Positions 44,543-55,180 of a DNA stretch of 64,000 nucleotides are shown here, piece by piece. Each line of letters begins with the position of its first letter. Positions within the stretch are counted from its first letter, which is position 1. Origin of the DNA: Adiantum capillus-veneris (taxonomy: Eukaryota; Streptophyta; Polypodiopsida; Polypodiales; Pteridaceae); the NCBI GenBank assembly GCA_014529385.2, contig CM043944.1, positions 76,085,884 to 76,149,883 of the forward strand, written 5' to 3'. Under the pieces are notes generated by a model. It did no database searches, was not told where the DNA came from, and saw only the letters and a program-made list of their open reading frames with translations. A program made the position numbers and the translations under genes.

Positions 44543-44938
44543 CTTTTTGGTGTAAATTTTTTAAGGTGTACTTTGGCACTTCAAGCCCTAGTTGCTACTC
44601 CTCTTTACCCGTTTAGAAAAGCACTCAAGCTAATGTACCCGTGGCTCGAATATCATTGATTGCAAGGAATAGAAGAGAGGGTCTTTCAACACCAAAATAG
44701 CACCGGCTCCTATCAAGCTTCTAATAGATCAATAGTGGTTAAGTTGTAGGCAAGCCCTGAAGGACTTCACTATTGAGACCATAGCTCTCGACGGTGATAC
44801 CCCGTTATATGCACGAAGGCAAGTGCATTGCAAGGCTGAAAAATCCCTATTCTACATACTCAATTGCATTTACTAACAACAACCATTTATAGATAGCTTG
44901 AGGACCTCCCTTCTTGAGCAAGAAAAGAGAAACCTTGT

Positions 44939-44950
44939 GCTCTGATACCA
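44939..44950 (-). promoter_or_regulatory. tRNA-iMet primer-binding site of chromovirus B2
   Basis: The reverse complement TGGTATCAGAGC matches plant initiator tRNA-Met perfectly and lies one base from the LTR end. Confidence 0.93.
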
Positions 44951-44951
44951 A

Positions 44952-45680
44952 TGTAACATTTAATGGCCTAGTAACTTGTGTGTAGGAGAAAATAGCATGA
45001 ACATAGTGAGCATTTCATTAGAATAGATTCCTAATGAGCATAACAAGAGTGCTTGGGTGGAGAGAGCAACAAAAAGCATAACCTAGTTAGATAGGCATGA
45101 AAAATAATTCAAAAGAGAGATAAATTAAGCTATTGACAATAGTTGAGGACAGGATTTATATGGAGCCGGTCCCCCCTCCAAAAGGTTTTGTATTATAGGT
45201 TTCCCCCATCAAGAGAGATATTTTACAATACAATTCTTTGTGTTCCTTCAATAACTAGCTAGTGCAATGAAGATGGAAGCTTCAAGCACTAAGCAAAATA
45301 CTTATAAAACACAACATTACCCAAGACACAAGACCTCACACACCTTCCAAGATGGTGAGAGCTAGCGGGGTATGAGAGTAGATTGAGAGGAAGAAGGAGT
45401 AGTCTTACGGGAAAGATGTACATCTCCTCACATAATCACTCATATTAGCATAGTGTAGCTTAGTAATTAGCATGGTAGAGGAGATGACCATGCATTGAAG
45501 CTTGGCTCTTGGTTGGATTTGCATCACAAAGCCAAGAATTGTTAGTGTAGGCCTCCCTTCTCACAAGCTTGGAGTAGGTGATAAGCTTTCCATTAAAGCT
45601 TGAGAAGGAGAGAGAGAGTCTTCTTGATTCACATATGAGCTAGTGTGAGTGTGTGTGGAATAATGCCTTGTAAAATTCAG

Positions 45681-45768
<88 letters not shown>

Positions 45769-46219
45769 CGACCCCTCTTGCTAATTACTCTTGCTAGCAC
45801 CTCATTAGACCTTTCCCAGCTTAGCCAATGAAAATTAAGTAGAATAAGTGATAGCCTTATGACATGTGTCTCCCTTTCCCCTTTTGTGAGAGATTTAGGT
45901 AATCAATTAATGCAACTAAACTCTCATTGGACCCCTTTGTCTCCTGGCCAATAGAAATCAGGCAAGACAATGGGCTATGGAATGCTCATTGGACCCCTTG
46001 GGAGACTATCCAATAGACTTCTAGAGAGCTTAATTCTTATCGGTTCTTTTATTAAGTGTTTTTGAATGAATTAAACTAGATTTAATCTAGCCTAGTTCTC
46101 ATTTTTCAACCTCGATGGTCATCCAAAAGGATTTGAGTACACCTTGGGAGAAACTCGGCTAGGGAGCTGACATGAGCTGACATGTTTCCACTATGCCCTT
46201 TGTGTAAAGGGGCTTGCAT

Positions 46220-46259
<40 letters not shown>

Positions 46260-46635
46260 CTCTCTCATCCCCATCAAAAGGGCTCACCCCCTCCTATGTA
46301 GAAGCTTGTATTGACTTTTTTTGTACACACACAAAGCATCCAATTTAAATAAGCTTCGACCATTGGACACAACCTTTGATTTTTGAAACCTTAACATTTT
46401 GGAAGTCTTAATGGGCTGAACCTTAGGGTCTTTGAATCCCATTGTTGCACATTTCTCTTTTGCAGATACCCCCCCCCTTTGAATCCCTATTTTCCCTCCT
46501 TTGGATCCCTACTATGGCCGGTCTGCCAGCTTAACCAATATTCTAGCTTTTTCTCCCCCGACACTTTCCCATATTAGATGATCAGTTTAACATGAGAAAA
46601 TCATTTAGGAGAATTAGATATTAGCTGTTATGACA
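44952..46635 (-). repeat. 5' LTR of chromovirus B2 (1684 bp)
   Basis: Plus-strand ends TGTAACATTTAATGGCC and ...GCTGTTATGACA. It contains a long pure (CT)n run at about 45687-45764, much longer than in the 3' LTR, and (GT)n at about 46220-46257. It carries short direct repeats of 'CATTGGACC', shared with LTR B1. Confidence 0.93.
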
Positions 46636-46838
46636 GATGACACATGTCGAACATTCTAGACAAGATTCTAGCTGGGCCAAAACGCACATTACTTAATTAC
46701 ATTAGAAAAACATCTTTTACGTGTTTTGAAGCATCCCAAGAAAAAAGGTGTTGAGTCTAGGGACCCAATTCCCAAAAACCATAGAAGCACCGGGATTTTG
46801 GCTATGAGTGTTTGTGAGAGAACTCCAAGAACTATATG
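46636..46838. other. Flank of chromovirus B2 with a family C leader scrap
   Basis: At about 46785-46845 the plus strand reads 'GGCTATGAGTGTTTGTGAGA' and 'GAACTCCAAGAACTATATG'. This closely matches 12843-12897 in the right-arm leader of family C. The scrap ends about where the accessory ORF begins to read (46839). Confidence 0.6.
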
Positions 46839-47946
46839 CTACTGCATTGCTTCTTTGGCGGTGTCTTTTATGGGTGCTTCTATTGCTTTCTGTAGATTGT
46901 CCTCTTCTTCTTGTGTCAGATCCGGGGCTCTCACAGAAATGTCTTCTTGTATTGTTGTGTCCACCGGATCTGACACATTCTCTATATCAATTCCTTCCAT
47001 AGAAGCCGACCCATGACTTTGTTGATGTTCTTCACTTGTTTGGCTCTTAAGTTCGTCCAACTGCTTCTGTAAAAATCGTCTTTTGCTAACTGAGCTTGTT
47101 ATGTCATAGCTACTAATAGGTCATTAAGTTCTGCATTGACTCTATCAGCTCTCTCTAGCTTCTGTCTTACCTCATCATTCTCTGTCTACAGCATCTTTGT
47201 ATCATCTTCTAGTCTTTTCTGAAAGTTAACCAATTATGCTTTCAATGATTTGTTATCATCTTCCAAACTGCTTTGTATCACGATTGATCCCTCTACTAGC
47301 ATCACTCTTTGCCTCTTTTCAAGCGTCAGATCTTTTTGAAGTTCTATCATTTGTTCTTCAAACACATATTTATCTTGGCTAGTGCTAGTTGCCGCTGCAG
47401 CTCTTGCTCTGCTCGGAGATGCTCTCATCCTCTGAATCGTTTGATCTTTCACTTTCACTTGATCCTTTAGTTAGATCACCTCATCTTGGCTACCCTCATG
47501 TGATATTTCAGCTTTGTCTTTGGCCTCTTTCAAGCTCTCAACCTGTTTTGACTCTTCCGCCAACTGTAGGGTGAGCCCATCCCTTTCCTTTTCGGCTTCA
47601 GTCAGAGCATTGCTGATTTTTTGGTACTCATCTTCAGAGTTCATCAGCTTCTGATTGATTTCTCTGTTTTGACTTTCTAACTCTTGACATTTCTTTAGTG
47701 CTGCTTTCAGTTCAGCTTGCAGTTGTGCCTGGCTGTGCATTTTCTCTTGACTTTGCTTCTGAAGTGTTTCCACTTTAGCTTTCACCTTTTCTTCACTCAA
47801 CCTCAGCCCCTCATACTCAATCTCTTTGGCCACTGATCTGGCTCTTATTCCTGCAGTTTTTGCATAACTTCTTCCCAATCTTCGGCTTGTGGTTGCAAAT
47901 CCATGGTATCTGTTGCAATATCCTTTAGCTCCACCAAATGAGGGCT
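46839..47946 (-). pseudogene. Accessory retroelement ORF, coiled-coil part
   Basis: Minus-strand frames 47878-47471, 47458-47234 and 47060-46839 continue one another through a few stops. They encode heptad-rich helices: 'EEKVKAKVETLQKQSQEKMH', 'LKAALKKCQELESQNREINQ', 'QMIELQKDLTLEKRQRVMLV' and 'TENDEVRQKLERADRVNAEL'. The total helical length is about 300 residues. No enzymatic motif is seen. It would suit a particle-assembly or dimerisation role, but this is inference. It is truncated near 46839. Confidence 0.65.
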
Positions 47947-48377
47947 CAACGTGTATTCTTCTGGTTTAGGGTTGATAGTTGAAAAGCTGTATGAGCTGCC
48001 TCTTCTCGGCTGTATCCAGCAGCTAGTAGATCCAGGAATATTCCATAGTTTTTTTCTTCCGGATCTTGCTTCTCAGGCTTTGGTTCAAATTCTTCCTTCT
48101 GCTCTTTCTCTTTATCCTCTTCTTTCTTGGAGTCTTGTTGCTTCTCAGATTTACTCAACTCCTCAGTTTGTCGAGGTTGAGGAGGACTAGGAGGAGGTGG
48201 TGATGGTGGAGGAATGGACTCGCGTCTTGATGGTGAGGTTGATGGCTTCTTTTTGAAGTCTCGATTAGCCTTTTTTTTCCTCTCTCGCTCTTCACTTTCC
48301 TGCTCTTCTAACAGCTGCCGCCTCACATCAGCAACCTCTTCTTTGGTAAAAGGTATGATTGGAATATTCTCAGCCAT
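47946..48377 (-). pseudogene. Accessory ORF, charged linker part
   Basis: A 143-residue frame starts 'MAENIPIIPFTKEEVADVRR' and then becomes Lys/Glu/Pro/Ser-rich ('SIPPPSPPPPSPPQP', 'KKEEDKEKEQKEEFEPKPEK'). It ends with a small helix 'FLDLLAAGYSREEAAHTAFQ'. Its ATG overlaps the stop of the preceding frame (ATGGCTGA), so it is either reinitiated or, more simply, joined to it in an undamaged relative. Confidence 0.6.
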
Positions 48378-49527
48378 CGCAATCTAGGATCTTGAAATTC
48401 TTTATATAATCTTTGAAGCGATCCCTATTAGTCCTTCGAGAAGATCCATAAATGGCCTCAAGTGAGGGCTTCCATAATTCGTTTAAATCTCCTTTAAGCA
48501 TTCTTTGGGCTCTGTAACTCTCCATCAGCCTCTCTAGCCGAGCAACCTTCTTGGATTTAATCTCTTTTGCTGGCATCTGAATGGTAGCTTTCTTTCCTTT
48601 CTTTGGCTGAGGTGGCTCTTCTTCTAATGTCTCTAACCTTCTTTTCAGCCTAGTGGTCACCCTGGGAGCTGTAGGTTGCTCCTCTTTCTTGTCTTCTGTC
48701 AGCTTCAACCACTCATTCTGTGATGGAGGAAGAGGCCACTGGCCTTTAGCATGTAGATCTTCATATATCACCTTTGTGAGCATCTCCCTTGTTGCAATAT
48801 ATGTAGGATTATTGGTTCCCATCCTCACAATGTGGTACTGCAAGTATGCCACATAATCTATCTCTCCTGAGCTGCTTGTCTTCATTGCCCATGTGAATGT
48901 TGTTCCAATTGCTGCAGGTGGCACAATGTACTTTTGAGGCCTCTTGGTGAAGATATGGAAATATTGGTTGTAAAGTTGGCACATGGTTGCCACCATTGGA
49001 TCCACAATATCCTCGAAGGTGTAGTTCTTCTTGGTTTCCTTGTATATCTTCACCTCTTCTCGCTTCTTGTTGACATTGTCTCCTGCATTAGAGAGGTTCA
49101 AGGCACTTGCAACCACCTCTGGCGTGATTACAATCACTCTGTCCTTTCCTTGTAGATCTGTCACCTTGGATATGCCATTCTCCTTTATTGTGGTGAAGAA
49201 TTCCTAGAATCTCTGAATGTCAATTCCTGCTGGCAAAGCCTCAAAATAATTGTGTAAGTCTAACTTTTCCGAGATAGACACTATTTCTGGCTTTCTCGTG
49301 AACTTATTGAGTTCCTGTGGTATCATTAGCAACTCTATGACATTGCTCTCTAGGTCTTTGAACATGCCTTGGTATATTTTGAGGTCGTTTGCTTCAAGTA
49401 AGTTGCTTTATAACCAAGTGGTAGTGGGATTTATGATTCCTGCTGGTATTATAAATGGCTCCAGCTTATCCAGGTAATCCTTGTTGGTCATTCTTTTCTT
49501 CTTTGTTCGTGACTTAGCAGCTGCCAT
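48370..49527 (-). pseudogene. Accessory ORF, N-terminal globular domain
   Basis: The minus-strand reading begins ATG at 49527 ('MAAAKSRTKKKRMTNKDYLD') and runs to 48370, with two in-frame stops at about 49411 and 49204. The 264-residue open part from 49164 includes 'VIVITPEVVASALNLSNAGD', 'DIVDPMVATMCQLYNQYFHI' and 'SGEIDYVAYLQYHIVRMGTN', then a basic tail. The pattern resembles the 'putative plant transposon protein' type domain found in accessory ORFs of some plant gypsy elements. This is a recollection, not a search result. It follows a palindrome-bearing leader, which places it at the ORF1 position. Confidence 0.55.
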
Positions 49528-49694
49528 GGATCCTGTTGCACTCAGTAGCCCAAAGTTAGCGTTCTTTACAGATTAGCTGATAAACTAAGTTTTAACTATC
49601 CAATTGACTTGAAAATTGAAACATGAGCTCAAGAGGGACTAAGGATGCCCTGCAAGTGAAAACAATAGGATTTGTGCTCCAAAATAAGCCTAAA

Positions 49695-50574
49695 GACATC
49701 CTACGTGTAGTATGTCTTTTTCATTAGAATGACTTGAAACTTGACATGATGATAGCTTAGGATCTGTACATCACAGCTATGTGCTTGGATTTTGATTTAG
49801 ACACCAAAAAGTGCAATTTTGGACTATTTTAGGCTTCTTGGTATACAAATGAGTAGGATGTCCTGTACTGATGAGAAAATGGTATCCAAATGACTTGAAA
49901 CTTAATCTGTAGGCTTCTTGTAGCATGTTGATTACATTCATGATGTCAAACTTTGCTCAGTAAGTCAAAATGACCCAGGAGACATACTACGTGTAGGATG
50001 TCTTTTTGCTCAAAATTGCATGAAACTTGTCAGTGTGATAGGCCATAGCCTGTGGATCATCACCATGGTCTTAGATTTGAACTTGGATAAGTTTTGAGGG
50101 CAGGAAGACCATTTTTTGTGCTTTAGAGTATGAAAAGTCCATCTATGGAGCTATGAGGCCAAAAAGTGATCTGCTTGGCTTGAAACTTGGTGGGTGGGCT
50201 TGTATGAATGTGATAAAGACGTTTGAAGATCAAAAAATCCACCTGGAGGTCATTTCAAGCTTGGAGACATACTACGCGTAGGATGTCTTTTTTCATGATT
50301 TTGAAGATGTGACCTCACATTTAGCTTTGACATGTTTTGAAGAGTGTGTGGTTCAAGTTTCACTTGATTTGGATCATTTTTGATAGGTCTATGACCGTTT
50401 CTTGCCTCTATGCTCTGACTTTGTGTTTTTTGATGCATAAGAGGTCAAATTTGGTCCAAATGGAGTGAAACTTGAGGGATTAGATGTAAATGACATGTAG
50501 AGGCTATGTGTATGGCTGAATGATGAGTTGGGTGCCCAAAAGTGGCCTTGAGACAATTTACGCGTAGGATGTCT
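49695..50574 (-). repeat. Array of four 22-bp near-palindromes, 285-287 bp apart, in a retroelement leader
   Basis: The consensus core is ACATCCTACGCGTAGGATGT flanked by G and C. Copies are at 49695-49716 (core CGTG), 49981-50002 (CGTG), 50266-50287 (CGCG) and 50553-50574 (CGCG). A half-copy 'GTAGGATGTCCT' lies near 49855. The spacer DNA repeats the phrase 'TGAAACTTG' several times. The array lies 168 bp upstream of the accessory ORF start on the minus strand. Confidence 0.93.
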
Positions 50575-52130
50575 CCTGTGCATTTTTTTTGGAGCAAGCC
50601 CTACTACTATGTGCATATGACCTTCCTAAGTCCCCTCTGTGCCTTATTTCAATTAAAAAATCAAATGGTTAGTTAGAAACTCCTTTCTTGGCTTTCAGAG
50701 CCTCAGAGGCGATTTCTGACTCTTGGAGTGCTTTTCTGCGATGAAATTTCTTGATGATGACCAACATAGCTTCATAAACCCTTGGGGAACCTTGCCTTGT
50801 GGTTCTTGTTGGTTTGGCTCACCTGAGCTTTGTTTGGTGATTTGTCACTCTAGAAGCGCCCATGATTGCATTTGCATACCCCAGATGATTTGTAGTGGTC
50901 TACCACCATAGGACTTGGTTTTTGAAGGCCTTGGTAAGCCACTCGTGAAGTTTGGAGGCAAACGGACGTTTCGCTTGGTTGTGAGAGCCAAGTGACGCTT
51001 TGCATTTCCGATGCCATTTCTGAAGCTTAGGCCTGCTTTGGGTCGCCTTATGGCCATGTGGTCTATGTAACCTTGTAGAGCTCGTCGAGAAGCTCCTACC
51101 CATGAGTTTTGGTATCATTCGGGTCACTTTTGCCGGATTTTCCTCTTTGTGGCCTCTTGCAGGGCTTGAGATGTTAGGGTTTTTTTCGTTGTGTTCTTGC
51201 CTCTTTTGGTCATCCAAGATTGGTCTCCTAGGCTAGGGTAAACCTCCTATGAAGTCTTGTTGGAATTGGGTTAGCCGTTAGGTGGCTACCTATGCTTACA
51301 TGCCTCTACCCTACAAACCCTATTGGAGTTCTATGCTAGTCTTGGCGACAAAACATCAAATATACACGAAGAGTATAAGGTGTTGAGTCTACCTCTCATA
51401 TCTGGTGGCCGTCGGGTGCCTGTGCGTGGTGTATCAGCTCTGCTGGAAGTCCTGTGCGCTCTAGGTGGCTAGAGCTCTCTCTCACAAGTGAAATAGTAGA
51501 AATGAGCTCTAAGTGGGGTGAAAAAATCTTATGATGGGGGTCCCCAAACCATTTTTCATGAAATTTGACATGTGCCTCTATATTTTCGCGAAACGCGATT
51601 TAGACTCAAAAAGTTTCCCATTTGGACTCCGTTTGTCTAGTTTCTGAGAATTTTGACAATTCAGTCAAAATCTGGCCACAACACGCCTTCCGCTTCATTC
51701 TCATAATTGCACCCACACTGTACCCTGGGTTGTCTTATAGTCACTGATCATCCCCATCTTTGTTTTTTCATTACGTTCGCAATTCACCTGCGTTTTGTAT
51801 TTTTGAAGTTTTTCTGCCAATAATTAGTAAAAATAAAAAAGAAAATAGCAAGGTCAACCCGAAAAAACCCCAAAATTTGAAATAAATCAAAAACTTCACC
51901 TCGACACACTATGTACACTCAAATGTAATTTTTATGACCGGATTTCTTCGTTTTACCAATATTTTGCTCGAAAAATGGCTATTTTTACATATATACACAC
52001 ACCTATAGGCCTCAATTTGGCATTTGGACTCATATATCTGTAGATTAATGTTGTATAAGGGCATATGTACTTAGGTTAGTCCAGAAAATTTTTCAATCAA
52101 ATGTAAACTCCTCAAAAAATAGTAAAAACA
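50575..52130 (-). other. Non-coding retroelement DNA, possibly with an LTR at about 51300-52130
   Basis: No frame of note is seen. On the minus strand, GCAAAAAGGGCA followed by TGTTTTTACTATTTTTTGAG at 52130 looks like a polypurine tract and LTR start after the ORFs to the right. The opposite end is unclear. Candidate LTR ends lie around 51290-51360, but no primer-binding site with a leading TGG is found. The same block would be leader for the accessory ORF. Confidence 0.35.
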
Positions 52131-52354
52131 TGCCCTTTTTGCTGCTTTGTACGGTATCGGGTTTGCATTGAGAATGCCTCCCCCCCTCCTAATCGGAGTC
52201 CTCCCGGACAACAGGGTATCGCCTCGGGGTATGTGCAGTGCATGGGTTAAAATTGTGCTAATGCACGGCCTTGTAACGTGGCCCTACCTGATGCGTACTC
52301 AGTCAATACATGGTAAAATTAATGCGGTACGAGAGGAGGGTATAAGCAAGATGC

Positions 52355-53005
52355 TTATTGGCATTCAACGTCGAGGTTTTGTGTTTGTTCCTGGTTTAGT
52401 CGGTAGATTTTCTTTGAAATTAAAAATTGTAATTCTACCGCTCGTTGTTTGATCATCTTCTTTACGAAAGTGGCTTGGTTTGCCGCCACTGTAGATATGG
52501 CCGTTTTGGTCTTTGTTGATGGGAGTGTCGTGTCCGATGTGGCCTTAATCTTTTTCTCTTTTGATTGCCATTTGTAGCTTTGATTTGGAGGTCTTTCTAG
52601 GTTTATGGCCTCTTCTTTGGTTGTTTTTGCGGTTCTTTTGATTGGCACCCACATAGATCGATTTGCCGATGTCGAATTTAGGGATTGTCTGGCTGCTTGT
52701 GTTTCTTGTACTGAAGGGAGTTCCTGTAGCATCGCTTTGGGGATCCAAATGCGTGTCTCACGTAGTTGGCGATTGAGCATGATTTTTGGTATCCAGATCT
52801 GTTTTATGGACCTGTTCGGTGTTTGTTTAACATTATTTTTCCGAGGTCGTCTGCTATTGCAATGTGGTTTGTAGTCTTGTTTATTTCCATCCTTCCGTAC
52901 CCATACCTGTTGTTTACGTATCGCTGACCTTGATCTATTCATTGTCGCCTGTGGTGTCTCATTTTTTGATTGAGTACGGTGGGCGGTTTCCTGGTTATCC
53001 TTCAT
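52355..53005 (-). pseudogene. W-V/I-P repeat ORF downstream of second protease
   Basis: A 216-residue minus-strand frame, rich in Lys, Gln, Thr and Asn, carries the repeated word W-[VI]-P-K or variants: 'QQVWVRKDGN', 'KQIWIPKIML', 'TRIWIPKAML' and 'RSMWVPIKRT'. The preceding frame ends with 'KTWVPLNQQKIL', so the repeats probably began there and a stop separates them. There is no known catalytic motif. The composition suggests a nucleic-acid-binding tail. Confidence 0.5.
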
Positions 53006-53600
53006 AGTATCTTTTGCTGGTTAAGTGGCACCCATGTTTTTTTCTCTTTATCAAGTGATTGTGGCACCATTATCTGTTTCTTCCGGGTTGTCTGAGCAAA
53101 TGCTACCACCTGGTGTTGTTGTGCTTGTTGAATTCTAACCATATTCGAACTCCAATCTATTTGCACATTATACTCTTTCTGCCATGGTTGTCCCAACAAC
53201 ATTGGCTGTAGTGTGCTCGCATCCTCGACCACATAAAACTTGTGGGGATAAACATATTGATGTATGTGTACATGCAATATCGTCCAACCCAAAATGATTA
53301 ATGAATGTGATGTACTGCTTTCCAGTGCTTGTTGAGTAGGATGGAGTTGTTCTTCAAGCTTGAGCTGTTTATATAATTTGTAAGAAATCAGATTTGCTTG
53401 AGCTCCTGAATCAAGCAATGCCGTCGATACAACTTGGTTGCTACCCACTTTGACTGCGATTATTGGATCCACTGTGTCTACAGTAAAATTTGTTAATTGA
53501 ATAGCATTTATTCGCAACGGTGATCCAATTTGTTGTTGTTGTCGTAGAAGCCTTCTTTTTGCAATGCGTTCTTTTGCTTTTGCTTGTGCTTCTTCTCTTA
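53002..53600 (-). pseudogene. Second retropepsin-like domain, downstream of integrase
   Basis: The frame from 53517 reads 'IIAVKVGSNQVVSTALLDSG', 'AQANLISYKLYKQLKLEEQL' and, after about 60 residues, 'FYVVEDASTLQPMLLGQPWQ'. D-S-G-A with the hydrophobic strand before it, and the late L-L-G-Q-P-W, are the two hallmarks of gypsy aspartic proteases. It lies after, not before, the integrase. A helical, Gln/Lys/Arg-rich linker ('SLTQEMLQQIHHEKQRTKEK') joins it to the integrase end, interrupted by one TAG. Confidence 0.7.
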
Positions 53601-55180
53601 CACTCTATTTCTCCTTTGTTCGTTGTTTTTCGTGATGGATTTGTTGAAGCATCTCCTGTGTTAGTGATAAATGATACTTTTTTAACTGACATACACTAAT
53701 CCAATTGGCATTTCTTCACCTTCCAATGTCGCAATTTTGACGGCTCCGCTTTGTGATAAGTCACTAATCACAAAGGGTCCCATCCCTCGCTTTTTAAGTT
53801 TTTTGGCATGTTGCTTCAAAGTGTAAACAAGTACATAATCACATGTTTTAAACTCTTTCGTGCGCACATGCTTGTCAAAAAACTCCTTTTGTTTTCTCTT
53901 CTGAGCATAGATTGAAGCTACAGCTCTCAATCAAAGTTCATCTAGCTTTTCAAGATCATCTATTCTTGAAGAGAGTTCATGTCCTGCCCATTCTAAACGT
54001 TTCGCCACTCGTAGAGTTGGAATCAAAAACTCTATGGGCAATATAGCGTTTAGACTAAACACCATGTTGTACGGTGCTATTTCAATTGATGTTTTATAAG
54101 CTACCTTGTATGCCCATAGTGTTCAGTGTAATTGTTGATCCCAGTCTGCCCTTGATTCTGGTACAATTTTAGTCAAAACAGTACATAGGGTTTTAATTGT
54201 GCCCTCAGCCTGTCCATTTTCTTGTGGATGATATGGAGCAAATTTTTCATGTATGACCATGAACTTCTCTAGCAGGTATTCAATGACTTTATTAAGAAAA
54301 TGTGTTCCTCGATCATCACTGATAATTTCTATTGGTAATCCGTATCTTACAAAGACATTCTCATACAAAAATTGTGCAGTGGTCCTTGCATCTGCTTTTT
54401 GTGTCGCTTTGGCTTTAGCCCATTTTGTGAGATAGTCCGTAGCCACGATGATATATTGGGTATGGGTGCGATACACAGGGGGTGAAATAGGCCCCACAAA
54501 ATCAATTCCCCATTTTGTAAATACCCGTGCTCCCATCATTGGCCGTAGTGGCATCTCATCTCTTTTTATCGGCACTTTACTGCGCTGACATGCGTCACAA
54601 CAATTTACAAATTCCTCAGCATCCATGTGCAATGTAGGCCACCATATCCCCGCGGTTAAGACAATTTTTGCCGTTTTATCGCCTGAAAAATGGCCTCCAC
54701 TTATTCCTCCATGTGCGTGTTCTAGAATCAGCAGGTATTCACTTGCATAGATTCTAAGTTGATTATCCTTTCCTCACTTGTAGAGTTGATTTTCAATTAA
54801 ATTAAAGTCTCGAGCCTCCAACTCTATAGCACTCTGTCGTGCTTTTGTTTTGTTTTCAGGAAATGTCCTTGTTGTTCAAAAATCAATGATATATTGACTC
54901 CATGTAGGTACAATGGTTACCTAAAACGATGTCACGTGATCCACGGGTCGTTTGGCCTACATATAATACATTTGTTAATATAAGAATGTGTGTCGGCATA
55001 CATAGTTGGCCAATATACTCCTAAGTGTTTCAACCTTTCGTGTGTTTTCATTGTTGAACAGTGAAATGCACAATGTTGGATGTGTGCTTCCTCAAGATAA
55101 CACTCGAATTCCTCTGGATTTATACATAAGCGTAGAACTTTGTCCGAGTCTAGATGGTATAGTTGTCCCGCAATCAATTG
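53601..55180 (-). pseudogene. Gypsy integrase (family A region)
   Basis: Minus-strand frames give the zinc finger ('EAHIQHCAFHCSTMKTHERL', 'NKCIIC'), the core ('TKWGIDFVGPISPP' with first Asp, 'IISDDRGTHFLNKVIEYLLE' with second Asp, 'HPQENGQAEGTIKTL' with Glu) and the C-terminal part ('KTCDYVLVYTLKQHAKKLKK', 'RGMGPFVISDLSQSGAVKIA'). The protein end 'YVSQLKKYHLS' is the normal gypsy integrase end in another frame. Several frameshifts and stops exist. This enzyme would insert the cDNA in an intact relative. Confidence 0.88.

Larger units (their letters stand above)
37751..46635 (-). mobile_element. Chromovirus B2, near-complete Ty3/gypsy element (8885 bp)
   Basis: Minus-strand order is 5' LTR (46635-44952), iMet primer-binding site, gag, protease, RT, RNase H, integrase, chromodomain, 3' LTR (39402-37751). 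This order and the chromodomain place it among chromoviruses. Several stops and frameshifts inactivate the polyprotein. The five bases outside the two ends are GACGG and GATGA, which do not form a clean target duplication, although both differences are of the kind produced by decay of methylated C. Confidence 0.92.

Noticed and set aside
45561-45800. Frame with a long Arg-Glu run in chromovirus LTR
   Set aside because: It reads the (CT)n run of the LTR on the minus strand.
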